Shown: positions 1 through 6,194 of the stretch, piece by piece
Layout: each line of letters starts with the position of its first letter
Position numbering within the stretch: the stretch's first letter is position 1
Assembly (NCBI GenBank): GCA_017555445.1
Contig: JAFZGK010000012.1
Coordinates: 1 to 10,580 of the forward strand
Origin: Bacteroidales bacterium
GTDB lineage: Bacteria > Bacteroidota > Bacteroidia > Bacteroidales > UBA932
Length of the DNA: 10,580 bases
Reading direction: 5' to 3'
The notes under the pieces: model-generated
What the model was told of the DNA's origin: nothing
The model's input: the letters and a program-made list of their open reading frames with translations, nothing else
Database searches by the model: none
Translations under genes and position numbers: made by a program

Positions 1-610
1 GGTTGATCTTAACGATCTTGAAGTCCATAGTTGTGTCAACATACTGATCGTAGTCGCGGATAGGCTTGATGTCGATCTGTGAACCTGGGAGGAATGCCTC
101 GATTCCGAATACGTCCACGATCATACCGCCCTTTGTACGAGTCTTCACGTAACCCTTTACGATCTCGTCTGCTGCATGTGCTGCATTTACCATATCCCAA
201 GAACGGAGCTGGCGAGCCTTCTTGTGTGAAAGGATGAGTTGACCCTTTCTGTCCTCAGTAGTCTCAACGAATACCTCAACCTTGTCACCTACTGCGAGGT
301 CCTGGTTGTAACGGAACTCAGGAGCCATGATGACACCCTCGCTCTTGTAACCGATGTTAACGATTACCTCTCTCTTGCTGATAGCTGTAACTACGCCTTC
401 TACAACCTCACCCTCAACTACCTTTGAGAGAGTCTGGTTGTACTGCTCGTCGATGTCAGCGATGTTGCCACCGTAAACATCATCGTTCTCAAACGCATCC
501 CAATCGAAATCCTCAGGAGCGACAGAAGCGTTAAGAACTGCCTTCTTGGTTTCTTCTACTGCTGGAGTTGCCTCTGGAGCAACCTCAACAACTGTCTTGT
601 TTTCTTCCAT
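1..610 (-). CDS. rpsA: 30S ribosomal protein S1, N-terminal 203 residues (partial at left edge)
   Basis: Ribosomal protein S1 binds mRNA on the small subunit and helps load messages that lack strong Shine-Dalgarno sequences. The ATG at 610 opens a frame with no stop to position 1, so the C-terminal part (further S1 repeats) lies outside the window. Residues 1-60 are an acidic, Glu/Ala/Asp-rich tail (starts MEENKTVVEVAPEATPAVEE; later DFDWDAFEND), typical of Bacteroidota S1. A first S1-type OB fold starts near residue 66 (VEGEVVEGVVTAISKREVIV) and ends near 134 with LILSHKKAR. A second starts near 150 (VKGYVKTRTKGGMIVDVFG, then EAFLPGSQID). The start codon lacks an SD; the preceding bases are AT-rich (TTTAAAATTTAATC). 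A promoter matching the Bacteroidota consensus sits about 100 bp upstream, giving a leader of roughly 95 nt. Identification is firm from sequence pattern. Confidence 0.95.
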   Translation of the reverse strand, partial: MEENKTVVEVAPEATPAVEETKKAVLNASVAPEDFDWDAFENDDVYGGNIADIDEQYNQTLSKVVEGEVVEGVVTAISKREVIVNIGYKSEGVIMAPEFRYNQDLAVGDKVEVFVETTEDRKGQLILSHKKARQLRSWDMVNAAHAADEIVKGYVKTRTKGGMIVDVFGIEAFLPGSQIDIKPIRDYDQYVDTTMDFKIVKIN

Positions 611-685
611 GATTAAATTTTAAAAACAAACTAGTGGGTTAAACATTATTTATTGTGCTTCACCTGAGCGTCTTACATAAAATAA

Positions 686-710
686 GCGCGCCTTCGGTTG
701 AAAAGCGCGC
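686..710 (-). terminator. GCGCGC inverted repeat, possible weak corA terminator overlapping the rpsA start site
   Basis: GCGCGC at 686-691 and 705-710 are perfect inverted arms around a 13-base loop. On the minus strand the hairpin lies about 45 bp after the corA stop and is followed by TTATTTTATG, a broken T-run, so it could be a weak intrinsic terminator of corA. The right arm also abuts the -7 box of the rpsA promoter and covers its predicted start site, so an operator or DNA-structure role is equally possible. Confidence 0.4.
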
Positions 711-740
711 AAAAATATGGATAATTTTCGGAATTTCAAA
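710..740 (-). promoter_or_regulatory. Bacteroidota-type promoter of rpsA
   Basis: On the minus strand the -33 box TTTG (complement of 737-740) is followed after 19 bp by TATTTTTG (complement of 710-717). This matches the known Bacteroidetes primary sigma consensus TTTG-N19-21-TAnnTTTG in both boxes and in spacing. Transcription should begin near 705, leaving a leader of about 95 nt before the rpsA ATG at 610. Confidence 0.7.
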
Positions 741-756
741 GAGTTTCGCCTAAAGT

Positions 757-1710
757 TTAAAACATTCTTCTCTTCTTGAAGATCCAGAAGATAACTGCAA
801 GGGAAACAAGCATCAGACCGAGAATGATGACCCACGTCCAGGGAGATGTTCCTACGAAGTCTCCGAAGGCTATATTCATACCGAAGAAGCTGGCTATCAG
901 GGTCGGAGGCATGAGCAGCAGAGAAACGAGAGTGAATACCTTCATGATCTTGTTCTGATCGAGGTTGATAATACCGAGAACAGTGTTCTGAAGATATTCG
1001 AGACGCTCGAAGCCGAAGTCCGTGTGGTTGATCAGTGACGAAATATCCTTGAGAAGCACGTTCAGTCGCGACTGATATTCCTTCGGATAATTTGCACTCT
1101 TGAGGATGCTCGAGATAACTCGCTGCTTGTCGATGATATTCTCACGGATGAGCATGGTGTTCTCTTGGAGGAGGTTGATGTCAATGAGGAATTCTTCACT
1201 GATATCTTCACCCACACTCACCTTTCTGTTATACTGATTGATTTCCTTAGACACGAGCTCCACCATGTCGGCATCAAGGTCGATACGCTGCTCGAGAATG
1301 CCAAGAAAGACAACATGTCCTGAATGGTAGATTTTCGGAAAGGCCATAAGTCTGCGCTGAAGGTCAGTGAAGCTCTTGAGGCGGCACTCTCTCAATGTTG
1401 TGAGGATGTTGCCGGCAAGAATGAATGAAACAGTCTCTTCACTGTATTCTTCCGGACCGGGGATAAGGAAGCTTGTATTCGCGAAGATAGCTCTCTCTGT
1501 CTCAGAAAATCGTGATGAAATCTCGATCTCTTCCGCCTGTGCCCTGTTCTGGATGGTGGTGCCGAGGAACGTCTCGACCGCCCTCTTCTCTTCTCCCGTA
1601 GGTGAAAAGAGGTCAATCCATACAACATCATCAAATGGGATTGTAGCGAAATCGGTCTCCGACTGAGAAACCATCATCTGTCCGTTTTCCTTATAGAAGA
1701 TCTCTATCAT
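757..1710 (-). CDS. corA: CorA-family divalent cation (Mg2+/Co2+) transporter
   Basis: CorA proteins are pentameric inner-membrane channels that bring in Mg2+ (and Co2+/Ni2+), gated by a large cytoplasmic domain. The 317-residue length is normal for the family. Residues 1-255 form the soluble alpha/beta and long-helix part. Two membrane helices follow (about 257-276 and 292-311), with the diagnostic GMN motif at 277-279 (SFFGMNI) at the end of the first. The protein ends in a basic tail, KKRRMF, on the cytoplasmic side. The ATG at 1710 is supported by a strong SD (GGGAGG, complement of 1718-1723) with a 7-nt spacer, which is uncommon in this phylum. A promoter sits just upstream, directly after the recR stop, so the gene is probably its own unit. 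Substrate among Mg, Co, Ni or Zn cannot be read from the sequence. Confidence 0.93.
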   Translation of the reverse strand: MIEIFYKENGQMMVSQSETDFATIPFDDVVWIDLFSPTGEEKRAVETFLGTTIQNRAQAEEIEISSRFSETERAIFANTSFLIPGPEEYSEETVSFILAGNILTTLRECRLKSFTDLQRRLMAFPKIYHSGHVVFLGILEQRIDLDADMVELVSKEINQYNRKVSVGEDISEEFLIDINLLQENTMLIRENIIDKQRVISSILKSANYPKEYQSRLNVLLKDISSLINHTDFGFERLEYLQNTVLGIINLDQNKIMKVFTLVSLLLMPPTLIASFFGMNIAFGDFVGTSPWTWVIILGLMLVSLAVIFWIFKKRRMF

Positions 1711-1746
1711 GATCCGTCCTCCCGCTGGTTTTAAAATGACAACCTA

Positions 1747-1778
1747 CAAATTTATTAGTTTTCCCCGAGAATACCAAA
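1747..1778 (-). promoter_or_regulatory. Bacteroidota-type promoter of corA
   Basis: Minus strand: TTTG (complement of 1775-1778), 20 bp, then TAAATTTG (complement of 1747-1754), matching TTTG-N19-21-TAnnTTTG. The predicted start is near 1742, about 30 nt before the corA ATG. The -33 box ends one base from the recR stop codon, so corA can be expressed apart from the recR operon although no terminator is seen between them. Confidence 0.65.
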
Positions 1779-2435
1779 TCAAGGCTTGAAAACTTGACGG
1801 TTGACTATAGAACGGCCGAGTGTGATCTCGTCCGCATATTCCAGGTCGTCTCCAAAACCCAGGCCGCGAGCAAGGGATGACACCTTGACTCCATACTGGG
1901 AAATCTGACGGTAGATATAGAACGACGTCGTCTCGCCTTCGACATCTCCGCTCAAAGCAAGAATGACCTCCGGAGCATCACAGTCACCGCCCGCTTCAAA
2001 GACAGCTTCGGGCGAAGTCAGCTCAGCGATACGGCTCACAAGCTGTCTGATGGTAAGGTCTGACGGACCGACTCCGTTAATCGGAGATATGATTCCTCCA
2101 AGTACGTGATACACACCATGATACTGACCGGTATTCTCGATACTCATCACATCACGTACACTCTCCACGACACAGATTGTCCTATGGTCACGAGAGTTGT
2201 CAGAACAGATTGAGCATACATCATGATCAGATATCATCATGCAGTGTCGGCAATATCTCACCTCATCACGAAGATTGTCAATCGCCTTGGTGAAATGATG
2301 TACGTTTTCCTGAGGCTGCTTCAGAAGATGCAGTGCAAGACGCAGGGCACTCCTTCTTCCCACACCGGGGAGGGTGCTGATCGCATCTACTGCTTCTTCC
2401 AGCAATCTGGACGGATATGTTTCTTTATATGCCAT
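1779..2435 (-). CDS. recR: Recombination mediator protein RecR
   Basis: RecR acts with RecO (and RecF) to load RecA on gapped single-stranded DNA during recombinational repair. From the ATG at 2435 the protein is 218 residues, near the usual 200. A helix-hairpin-helix lies at about 22-38 (LPGVGRRSALRLALHLL). A four-cysteine zinc finger has C62, C65, C74 and C77 (YCRHC and VCSIC). The Toprim domain starts at about 87 with ICVVES (E91) and continues through a later acidic strand (ALSGDVEGE). The C-terminal LEYADEITLGRS motif is conserved. I prefer the start at 2435 (MAYKETYPSR) over an in-frame ATG at 2447 because it fits the family N-terminus and shortens the overlap with the upstream kinase gene to 11 bp. 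The overlap suggests translational coupling as last gene of the fkp-pnuC-kinase-recR operon. Confidence 0.95.
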   Translation of the reverse strand: MAYKETYPSRLLEEAVDAISTLPGVGRRSALRLALHLLKQPQENVHHFTKAIDNLRDEVRYCRHCMMISDHDVCSICSDNSRDHRTICVVESVRDVMSIENTGQYHGVYHVLGGIISPINGVGPSDLTIRQLVSRIAELTSPEAVFEAGGDCDAPEVILALSGDVEGETTSFYIYRQISQYGVKVSSLARGLGFGDDLEYADEITLGRSIVNRQVFKP

Positions 2436-3264
2436 GATATTCCACAAGTTTATCTATAGGAGATTTGAGGAAGCCGGTAAATTCAAGACCATGACGGATT
2501 CCAGCCTCACGGAGAAATGATTCGCACGCACATCCGAAAGAACCGACAACTCCAACCTTCAGAGGTGACTGATGATATCGCGCAAGCGACCTTTGAACAA
2601 AAGCCTCAAGTACTGATTCCACCATAGTCCTTATATATGGCTCTTCCACCCTCCCGAGTATGAAAGGAGCAAAGGAAGCAAGGAAGGCAGACGCCGCTGG
2701 TTCCTTGTAAACTCTTTGCACAATCTTCTGATAATCAAGATTATACTCTTTCATAAAATCATTCTCGACACTCTCAGGAAGAAGGCCTTTGATAAAGTCT
2801 GAAATAAATGCCTTGCCCAAAGCCGCACCGCTTCCTTCATCTCCGAGAATGAAACCGCCCGGACGGATATTTCTGACGATCTTTCCGTTTTCATAGAGAC
2901 AGCTGTTGGACCCGGTACCCATTATCGCAACCACACCGCTTCCATTACCGAAAAGAGCTCTGGCTGCCGCGAGCATATCCGAATGAAACTGCATTTCCGC
3001 AAACGGATACCACATTGACAACACATCAGCAAGAGGAGCAGCGACTGCAGCACTTACAAGTCCGGCACCATAGAAATATATTTCATGCACTGCCTTTCCA
3101 TCCGGATTAAGCACAGGCATCACCGGGGCTATAATCTCCCTGATCTGTTCTGCATCCAGGACTGAAGGGTTAAGACCTGCGCTTGAGGCCTCAATCACCT
3201 GACCATCATCAGTGATCAGACGCCAGTCGGTCTTGGTAGCTCCGCTTTCAGCTATAATCTTCAT
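2425..3264 (-). CDS. BadF/BadG/BcrA/BcrD-type ATPase, N-acetylglucosamine-kinase-like sugar kinase
   Basis: This is a 279-residue kinase of the ASKHA (actin/hexokinase) fold; the BadF-type branch includes eukaryotic-like N-acetylglucosamine kinase. Visible motifs are the phosphate-1 loop at the N-terminus (ESGATKTDW, residues 6-14), a probable catalytic aspartate D96 (HSDMLAAARALFG), the phosphate-2 loop GTGSN (116-120) and the GDEGSG loop (141-146) preceded by RPGGFIL. Length and motif order fit the short Bacteroidota members of the family. It starts 3 bp after the pnuC stop and overlaps recR by 11 bp. By homology the substrate is an amino sugar, perhaps from peptidoglycan recycling, but specificity cannot be read from motifs. 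The tight link to a PnuC transporter leaves open that it phosphorylates the transported compound. No signal peptide; cytoplasmic. Confidence 0.85.
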   Translation of the reverse strand: MKIIAESGATKTDWRLITDDGQVIEASSAGLNPSVLDAEQIREIIAPVMPVLNPDGKAVHEIYFYGAGLVSAAVAAPLADVLSMWYPFAEMQFHSDMLAAARALFGNGSGVVAIMGTGSNSCLYENGKIVRNIRPGGFILGDEGSGAALGKAFISDFIKGLLPESVENDFMKEYNLDYQKIVQRVYKEPAASAFLASFAPFILGRVEEPYIRTMVESVLEAFVQRSLARYHQSPLKVGVVGSFGCACESFLREAGIRHGLEFTGFLKSPIDKLVEYHGI

Positions 3265-3267
3265 ATC

Positions 3268-3849
3268 TTATTGTGTAAGGGTTCCGTGCTTATACCAATA
3301 TCTCAAGCCGATGAATGCAGAAATTGTGTAGGCAGCATAAAGGACAGCCATCCACCACATTCCCTGAGTCAGACAAAGGACAGTACTCATCGTGTCTGCG
3401 ATGATCCACAGCCACCACTGCTGAATATAGGACCTGACAAGCCACCATGTTGCTACTGCACTCAGTACAGCCACGGCCGAATCCAGATATGACATAGGAT
3501 TCTCGACCAGCTGCATCAGCCAGGCAAGACCGAATGTTCCGGCAACAACGACCGCTGCACTGACCACTACAGTCCCGAGAGTCAGTCTATTCAGAGGGAT
3601 GACATCCGACTTCTGCACATCACCTTCAGGGACAGCCATGCGCTTACTGTCACGAGTCCACTGCCAAAGGCCTATGAATGATGTTATAAGATAATAGGTG
3701 TTCAGTCCAAAAGAGGCATACAGCCCCTGCTGGAAGAACACCCACATCGCTGCTGCACTCGTCAGGACTCCTACCACCCACATAAGATTGTGGTGGCGGA
3801 TTTCAAGAATAATATATATTATTCCTGTGACAAGTGTGAAGATTTCCAT
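3268..3849 (-). CDS. pnuC: PnuC-family vitamin transporter (nicotinamide riboside or related)
   Basis: PnuC proteins are SWEET-like inner-membrane facilitators for nicotinamide riboside; relatives PnuT and PnuX carry thiamine and riboflavin. Import is driven by phosphorylation of the substrate inside the cell. The 193-residue protein has about seven hydrophobic segments (roughly 3-17, 22-38, 51-64, 91-114, 122-139, 146-160, 166-184), as expected. Family-like aromatic motifs include SFIGLWQW (57-64), QQWWLWIIAD (143-152) and the C-terminal YAAYTISAFIGLRYW. The start overlaps the stop of the FKBP gene in a TAATG arrangement, implying translational coupling, and the kinase gene follows after 3 bp. 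No NadR, thiamine pyrophosphokinase or TonB-dependent receptor gene is adjacent, so the substrate is undetermined and pnuC is the default name. Confidence 0.88.
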   Translation of the reverse strand: MEIFTLVTGIIYIILEIRHHNLMWVVGVLTSAAAMWVFFQQGLYASFGLNTYYLITSFIGLWQWTRDSKRMAVPEGDVQKSDVIPLNRLTLGTVVVSAAVVVAGTFGLAWLMQLVENPMSYLDSAVAVLSAVATWWLVRSYIQQWWLWIIADTMSTVLCLTQGMWWMAVLYAAYTISAFIGLRYWYKHGTLTQ

Positions 3850-4454
3850 TAGAGAACCTCGATGAGTTCAACGATGAACTTGAGAGTAGCATATGGAGGG
3901 ATTGCACCCGGAGCACCATGTGCACCATATGCAAGATCGTAAGGGATATAGAACTCATATTTCGAGCCCTCCGACATGAGCTGCACACCCTCAGTCCATC
4001 CCTTGATCACCTGATTGAGACCGAATACTGCAGGCTCGTTACGGTCATATGAGCTGTCGAACTTTGCTCCGTTGAGAAGAGTTCCCTCATAATGACATTT
4101 CACCTGTGATGTTGCAGACGGCTTCTTGCCTGAACCCTCAGTGATGACCTTGTACTGGAGACCGCTAGGAAGAACAACAACTCCTTCCTGCTCAGAGTTG
4201 AACTTGAGGAAAGCCTCCCCCTCCTCACGCATTGCAGCGCTCATTGCTTCTGCCTCTGCCTTCTGCTCAGCCTCGATTTCTGCAAAATACTTGTCGAGAA
4301 GCTGACCCGCCTCCTGGAATGAAACTGCCGGTTCTGAGCCTGTAAGCACAGCCTTCACACCAGCTGCAAAATCATCGAACTCGATTGACTTGATGCCCGA
4401 CTGCATCATATTGTGGGCAATGCTCATGCCCAATGCATAACTATTCTTGTCCAT
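3849..4454 (-). CDS. FKBP-type peptidyl-prolyl cis-trans isomerase (FklB/FkpA-like)
   Basis: The product catalyses cis-trans isomerisation of Xaa-Pro bonds during protein folding. The 201-residue protein has the two-part layout of E. coli FklB/FkpA/Mip. An N-terminal helical dimerisation region (1-90) contains YALGMSIAHNM and a long, charged Glu/Ala/Lys-rich helix around 55-85. The C-terminal FKBP domain (about 95-201) has LPSGLQYKVI, then KCHYEGTLLNGAKFDSSYDR, VIKGWTEGVQLM (W153), and IPPYATLKFIVELIEVL. These include the aromatic residues that line the active site. No signal peptide or lipobox is seen, so it is probably cytoplasmic like FklB. It is the first gene of the fkp-pnuC-kinase-recR operon and sits just after the hc1 terminator and a TATCTTTG box. 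Confidence 0.93.
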   Translation of the reverse strand: MDKNSYALGMSIAHNMMQSGIKSIEFDDFAAGVKAVLTGSEPAVSFQEAGQLLDKYFAEIEAEQKAEAEAMSAAMREEGEAFLKFNSEQEGVVVLPSGLQYKVITEGSGKKPSATSQVKCHYEGTLLNGAKFDSSYDRNEPAVFGLNQVIKGWTEGVQLMSEGSKYEFYIPYDLAYGAHGAPGAIPPYATLKFIVELIEVL

Positions 4455-4486
4455 ATTAAATTTTATTTGATTTCTGTTTGCGGTTG

Positions 4487-4494
4487 CAAAGATA
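4487..4494 (-). promoter_or_regulatory. -7 box (TATCTTTG) for the FKBP-pnuC-kinase-recR operon
   Basis: The minus strand reads TATCTTTG (complement of 4487-4494), the common Bacteroidota -7 element. Predicted start is near 4482, giving a leader of about 28 nt. No TTTG is present at the expected -33 position, which falls inside the hc1 terminator stem, so the call rests on one box and position. Confidence 0.5.
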
Positions 4495-4525
4495 TAAAAA
4501 ATAAAGCTGCCCTGACGGACAGCTT
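4495..4525 (-). terminator. Intrinsic terminator of the hc1 gene
   Basis: On the minus strand AAGCTGTCC (complement of 4517-4525) pairs with GGGCAGCTT (complement of 4504-4512) around the loop GTCA, a 9-bp stem with one G-U pair. It is followed by TATTTTTTATA. It lies 24 bp after the hc1 stop. This is a well-formed rho-independent terminator, separating hc1 from the FKBP operon. Confidence 0.8.
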
Positions 4526-4548
4526 ATGATTTTCCTTGTTGCTGAAAA

Positions 4549-4722
4549 TTATTTAGAAGCCTCAACAGAAACCTTTCTAAACTCCTTCATCAACTTCATA
4601 AGGTTGAGAGCAGCCTTACGAGCGCGAGCGCCGGCAGCCTTATTACCCTTCTCTACCTGAGCCTCAGCGTTCTTCTCGAATACTTCATACTCAGCCTTAA
4701 TCTGATCTACAAGTGCTTTCAT
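4549..4722 (-). CDS. Hc1-family histone H1-like DNA-binding protein, 57 aa
   Basis: A 57-residue basic, Lys/Ala-rich helical protein (MKALVDQIKAEYEVFEKNAE, then EKGNKAAGARARKAALNLMKL, ending EFRKVSVEASK). The NKAAGARARKAA block and the C-terminal FRKVSVEASK are the signature of the small Bacteroidota proteins assigned to the Hc1/histone-H1-like family, named after the chlamydial nucleoid condensation protein. By family it should bind DNA without sequence specificity and help compact the nucleoid; its actual role in this phylum is poorly known. The gene has its own promoter-like sequence 48-79 bp upstream and a strong terminator downstream, so it is monocistronic. The frame is uninterrupted, uses favoured codons and begins at the only sensible ATG; no SD is seen. 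Confidence 0.85.
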   Translation of the reverse strand: MKALVDQIKAEYEVFEKNAEAQVEKGNKAAGARARKAALNLMKLMKEFRKVSVEASK

Positions 4723-4769
4723 TGTGTTAAAATTTTAGTGATTGTTAAACGTTTAGCATCAAAACTTTC

Positions 4770-4801
4770 GAAAGATATTAAGATTTTCTTATAAAACCAA
4801 A
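4770..4801 (-). promoter_or_regulatory. Probable promoter of the hc1 gene
   Basis: Minus strand: TTTG (complement of 4798-4801), 20 bp, then TATCTTTC (complement of 4770-4777). This matches TTTG-N19-21-TAnnTTTG except for the last base. Predicted start is near 4765, about 43 nt before the ATG. A 10-bp palindrome (CTTTCGAAAG, 4766-4775) overlaps the -7 box and another (TAAACGTTTA, 4745-4754) lies in the leader. Confidence 0.5.
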
Positions 4802-4813
4802 TTTTTACTTCCA

Positions 4814-4836
4814 AAAATGCTCAAAACAAGCACTTT
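4814..4836 (-). terminator. Candidate weak terminator after pth
   Basis: On the minus strand AAAGTGCT (complement of 4829-4836) can pair with AGCATTTT (complement of 4814-4821) through eight pairs, one of them G-U, around a 7-base loop. The T-run is mostly inside the stem and the tail is short, so termination would be weak. It lies 19 bp after the pth stop. Confidence 0.35.
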
Positions 4837-4855
4837 AGGGTAAATATCAGCCAAT

Positions 4856-5431
4856 TTAGTCCTTCTTCGGACGAGTATTCACAACATTCATGGCTCTGTC
4901 CGGACCGATGGTGGCAAAAGCCTTCACACCCTCGATGACCCGCTTGCACACATCCGGCATCTGTTCCTTCTCTTCATCGGAAATGGCGCCAAGCACATAG
5001 TCAACCTGCTGTCCTCTGCCGAATTCGTTGCCGATACCGACTCTTATTCGTGCATAGTCCTGAGTACCTATGAGTTCCGTAATGTTGGTAAGACCATTAT
5101 GTCCGCCGGCACTGCCGTTCTTGCGGAGACGGAGTGTCCCGAACGGGATATTGAGATCATCCGAAATCACGATAAGGTTCTCGACAGGAATCTTGAGTTC
5201 GTTCATCCAATATCTCACCGCCTTACCACTCAGATTCATATAAGTGGAAGGCTTGAGAAGATGGAACTTTCTTCCCTTGAATGAAATCGTAGCCGTACTG
5301 CCATATCTTCCAGACTCAAAAAGAATATTGGATGCCTGAGCCCAGGCATCCAATACCATAAATCCCATGTTGTGTCTGGTGTTGGCATATTCGGCGCCGA
5401 TATTTCCTAAACCGACTACCAAATAATTCAT
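4856..5431 (-). CDS. pth: Peptidyl-tRNA hydrolase
   Basis: Pth cleaves the ester bond of peptidyl-tRNAs released from stalled ribosomes and so recycles tRNA; it is essential in most bacteria. The 191-residue length is typical. Catalytic and binding residues line up with E. coli Pth: N10 in VVGLGNIG, H20 in NTRHNMGF, N66 in KPSTYMNLSG, D91-D92 in ISDDLNIPFG and N112 in SAGGHNGL. It lies 11 bp after rplY on the same strand, an rplY-pth pairing common in bacteria, and both are probably transcribed from the rplY promoter. The start at 5431 gives the canonical N-terminus MNYLVVGLGN. No truncation or unusual residue is seen. Confidence 0.97.
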   Translation of the reverse strand: MNYLVVGLGNIGAEYANTRHNMGFMVLDAWAQASNILFESGRYGSTATISFKGRKFHLLKPSTYMNLSGKAVRYWMNELKIPVENLIVISDDLNIPFGTLRLRKNGSAGGHNGLTNITELIGTQDYARIRVGIGNEFGRGQQVDYVLGAISDEEKEQMPDVCKRVIEGVKAFATIGPDRAMNVVNTRPKKD

Positions 5432-5442
5432 ACAGAATCAGA

Positions 5443-6039
5443 TTACTTCTTCTTACCAGTAGCCTGAGCCTCCATCTTAGCCTGCTGAGTAGCACGAGTA
5501 GGACGTACTGAGCAGATGATAGTAGCCTTTGGAGATACGATGCTTACGCCCTCGTAGTTGAGGTCACCAGCAACGATCTGCTTACCGATCATGAGGTTAG
5601 TAGAGTCAACCTCGAGAAGGTCAGGAAGATTGTTCATCATAGCGCATACGCGAAGCTTACGGCTTGAAACGAGGAGCTTACCACCCATCTTGACACCCTC
5701 TGAGTGTCCTACAACCTTAACAGGAACCTCGATAGTTACAGGCTTGTCCTCAGTAACGAAGAGGAAGTCTACGTGAAGAGCCTCGTCAGATACCGGATGA
5801 TACTGTACCTCGTGGAGTACTGCATAACCACTTCTTCCGTCGCTCAACTTGAGGTCGATGATATAAGAATTTGGAGTGTGAGTGATAGTCTTGAGATCCT
5901 GTGCATCAATTGAGAAAAGAATGTTCTCCATTCCGAGTCCATAGATGTTGCAAGGAACCTGTCCTGCTCTGCGGATAGCCTTTACGACTGCCTTGTTGCC
6001 AGCTTCACGAACCTGGCCATTGAGTTCAATGTGCTTCAT
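5443..6039 (-). CDS. rplY: 50S ribosomal protein L25, CTC/TL5 long form
   Basis: L25 binds loop E of 5S rRNA in the central protuberance of the large subunit. The 198-residue protein is the long CTC/TL5 form. The N-terminal 5S-binding domain (1 to about 92) opens MKHIELNGQVREAGNKAVVK and continues RRAGQVPCNIYG and LHEVQYHPV. The C-terminal TL5 beta domain (about 97-185) includes KPVTIEVPVKVVGHSEGVKMGG and ISRK/SSRKLRV-type strands. The last 20 residues are a basic, Gln/Ala/Lys tail ending KKK. It is first in the rplY-pth unit and is preceded by a 190-nt leader with strong inverted repeats, reported separately. No SD is present; the bases before the ATG are AATTTTTTAAGAACA. Autoregulation through the leader is plausible, since L25 represses its own mRNA in enterobacteria, but nothing here proves it. 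Confidence 0.95.
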   Translation of the reverse strand: MKHIELNGQVREAGNKAVVKAIRRAGQVPCNIYGLGMENILFSIDAQDLKTITHTPNSYIIDLKLSDGRSGYAVLHEVQYHPVSDEALHVDFLFVTEDKPVTIEVPVKVVGHSEGVKMGGKLLVSSRKLRVCAMMNNLPDLLEVDSTNLMIGKQIVAGDLNYEGVSIVSPKATIICSVRPTRATQQAKMEAQATGKKK

Positions 6040-6070
6040 TGTTCTTAAAAAATTTAAAATGTGTTACTCA

Positions 6071-6194
6071 GTTTTTTCTTGAAAATTTCCTAATATTTTT
6101 CGTTGTCCTTCACCTCAAAATCCTCACAACCAAAAGGTTGCTCCGGTATTCTCGGCTCGTCCGCCTCAAATCTGTCGGTTTTTCAAGAAAAAAC
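6071..6194. repeat. Perfect 15-bp inverted repeat spaced by 94 bp in the rplY leader
   Basis: GTTTTTTCTTGAAAA at 6071-6085 and its exact reverse complement TTTTCAAGAAAAAAC at 6180-6194. In the rplY transcript it would form a long closing stem for the inner 94 nt. The 5' arm can also fold locally as GGTTTTT-TCTTG-AAAAACC, so two exclusive folds exist. No flanking target duplication is obvious, which argues against a simple mobile element. Confidence 0.75.

Noticed and set aside
2436..2447. Longer RecR start at 2447
   Set aside because: The ATG at 2435 matches the usual RecR N-terminus and gives a smaller overlap with the kinase gene; the four extra residues (MWNI) are not family-like.
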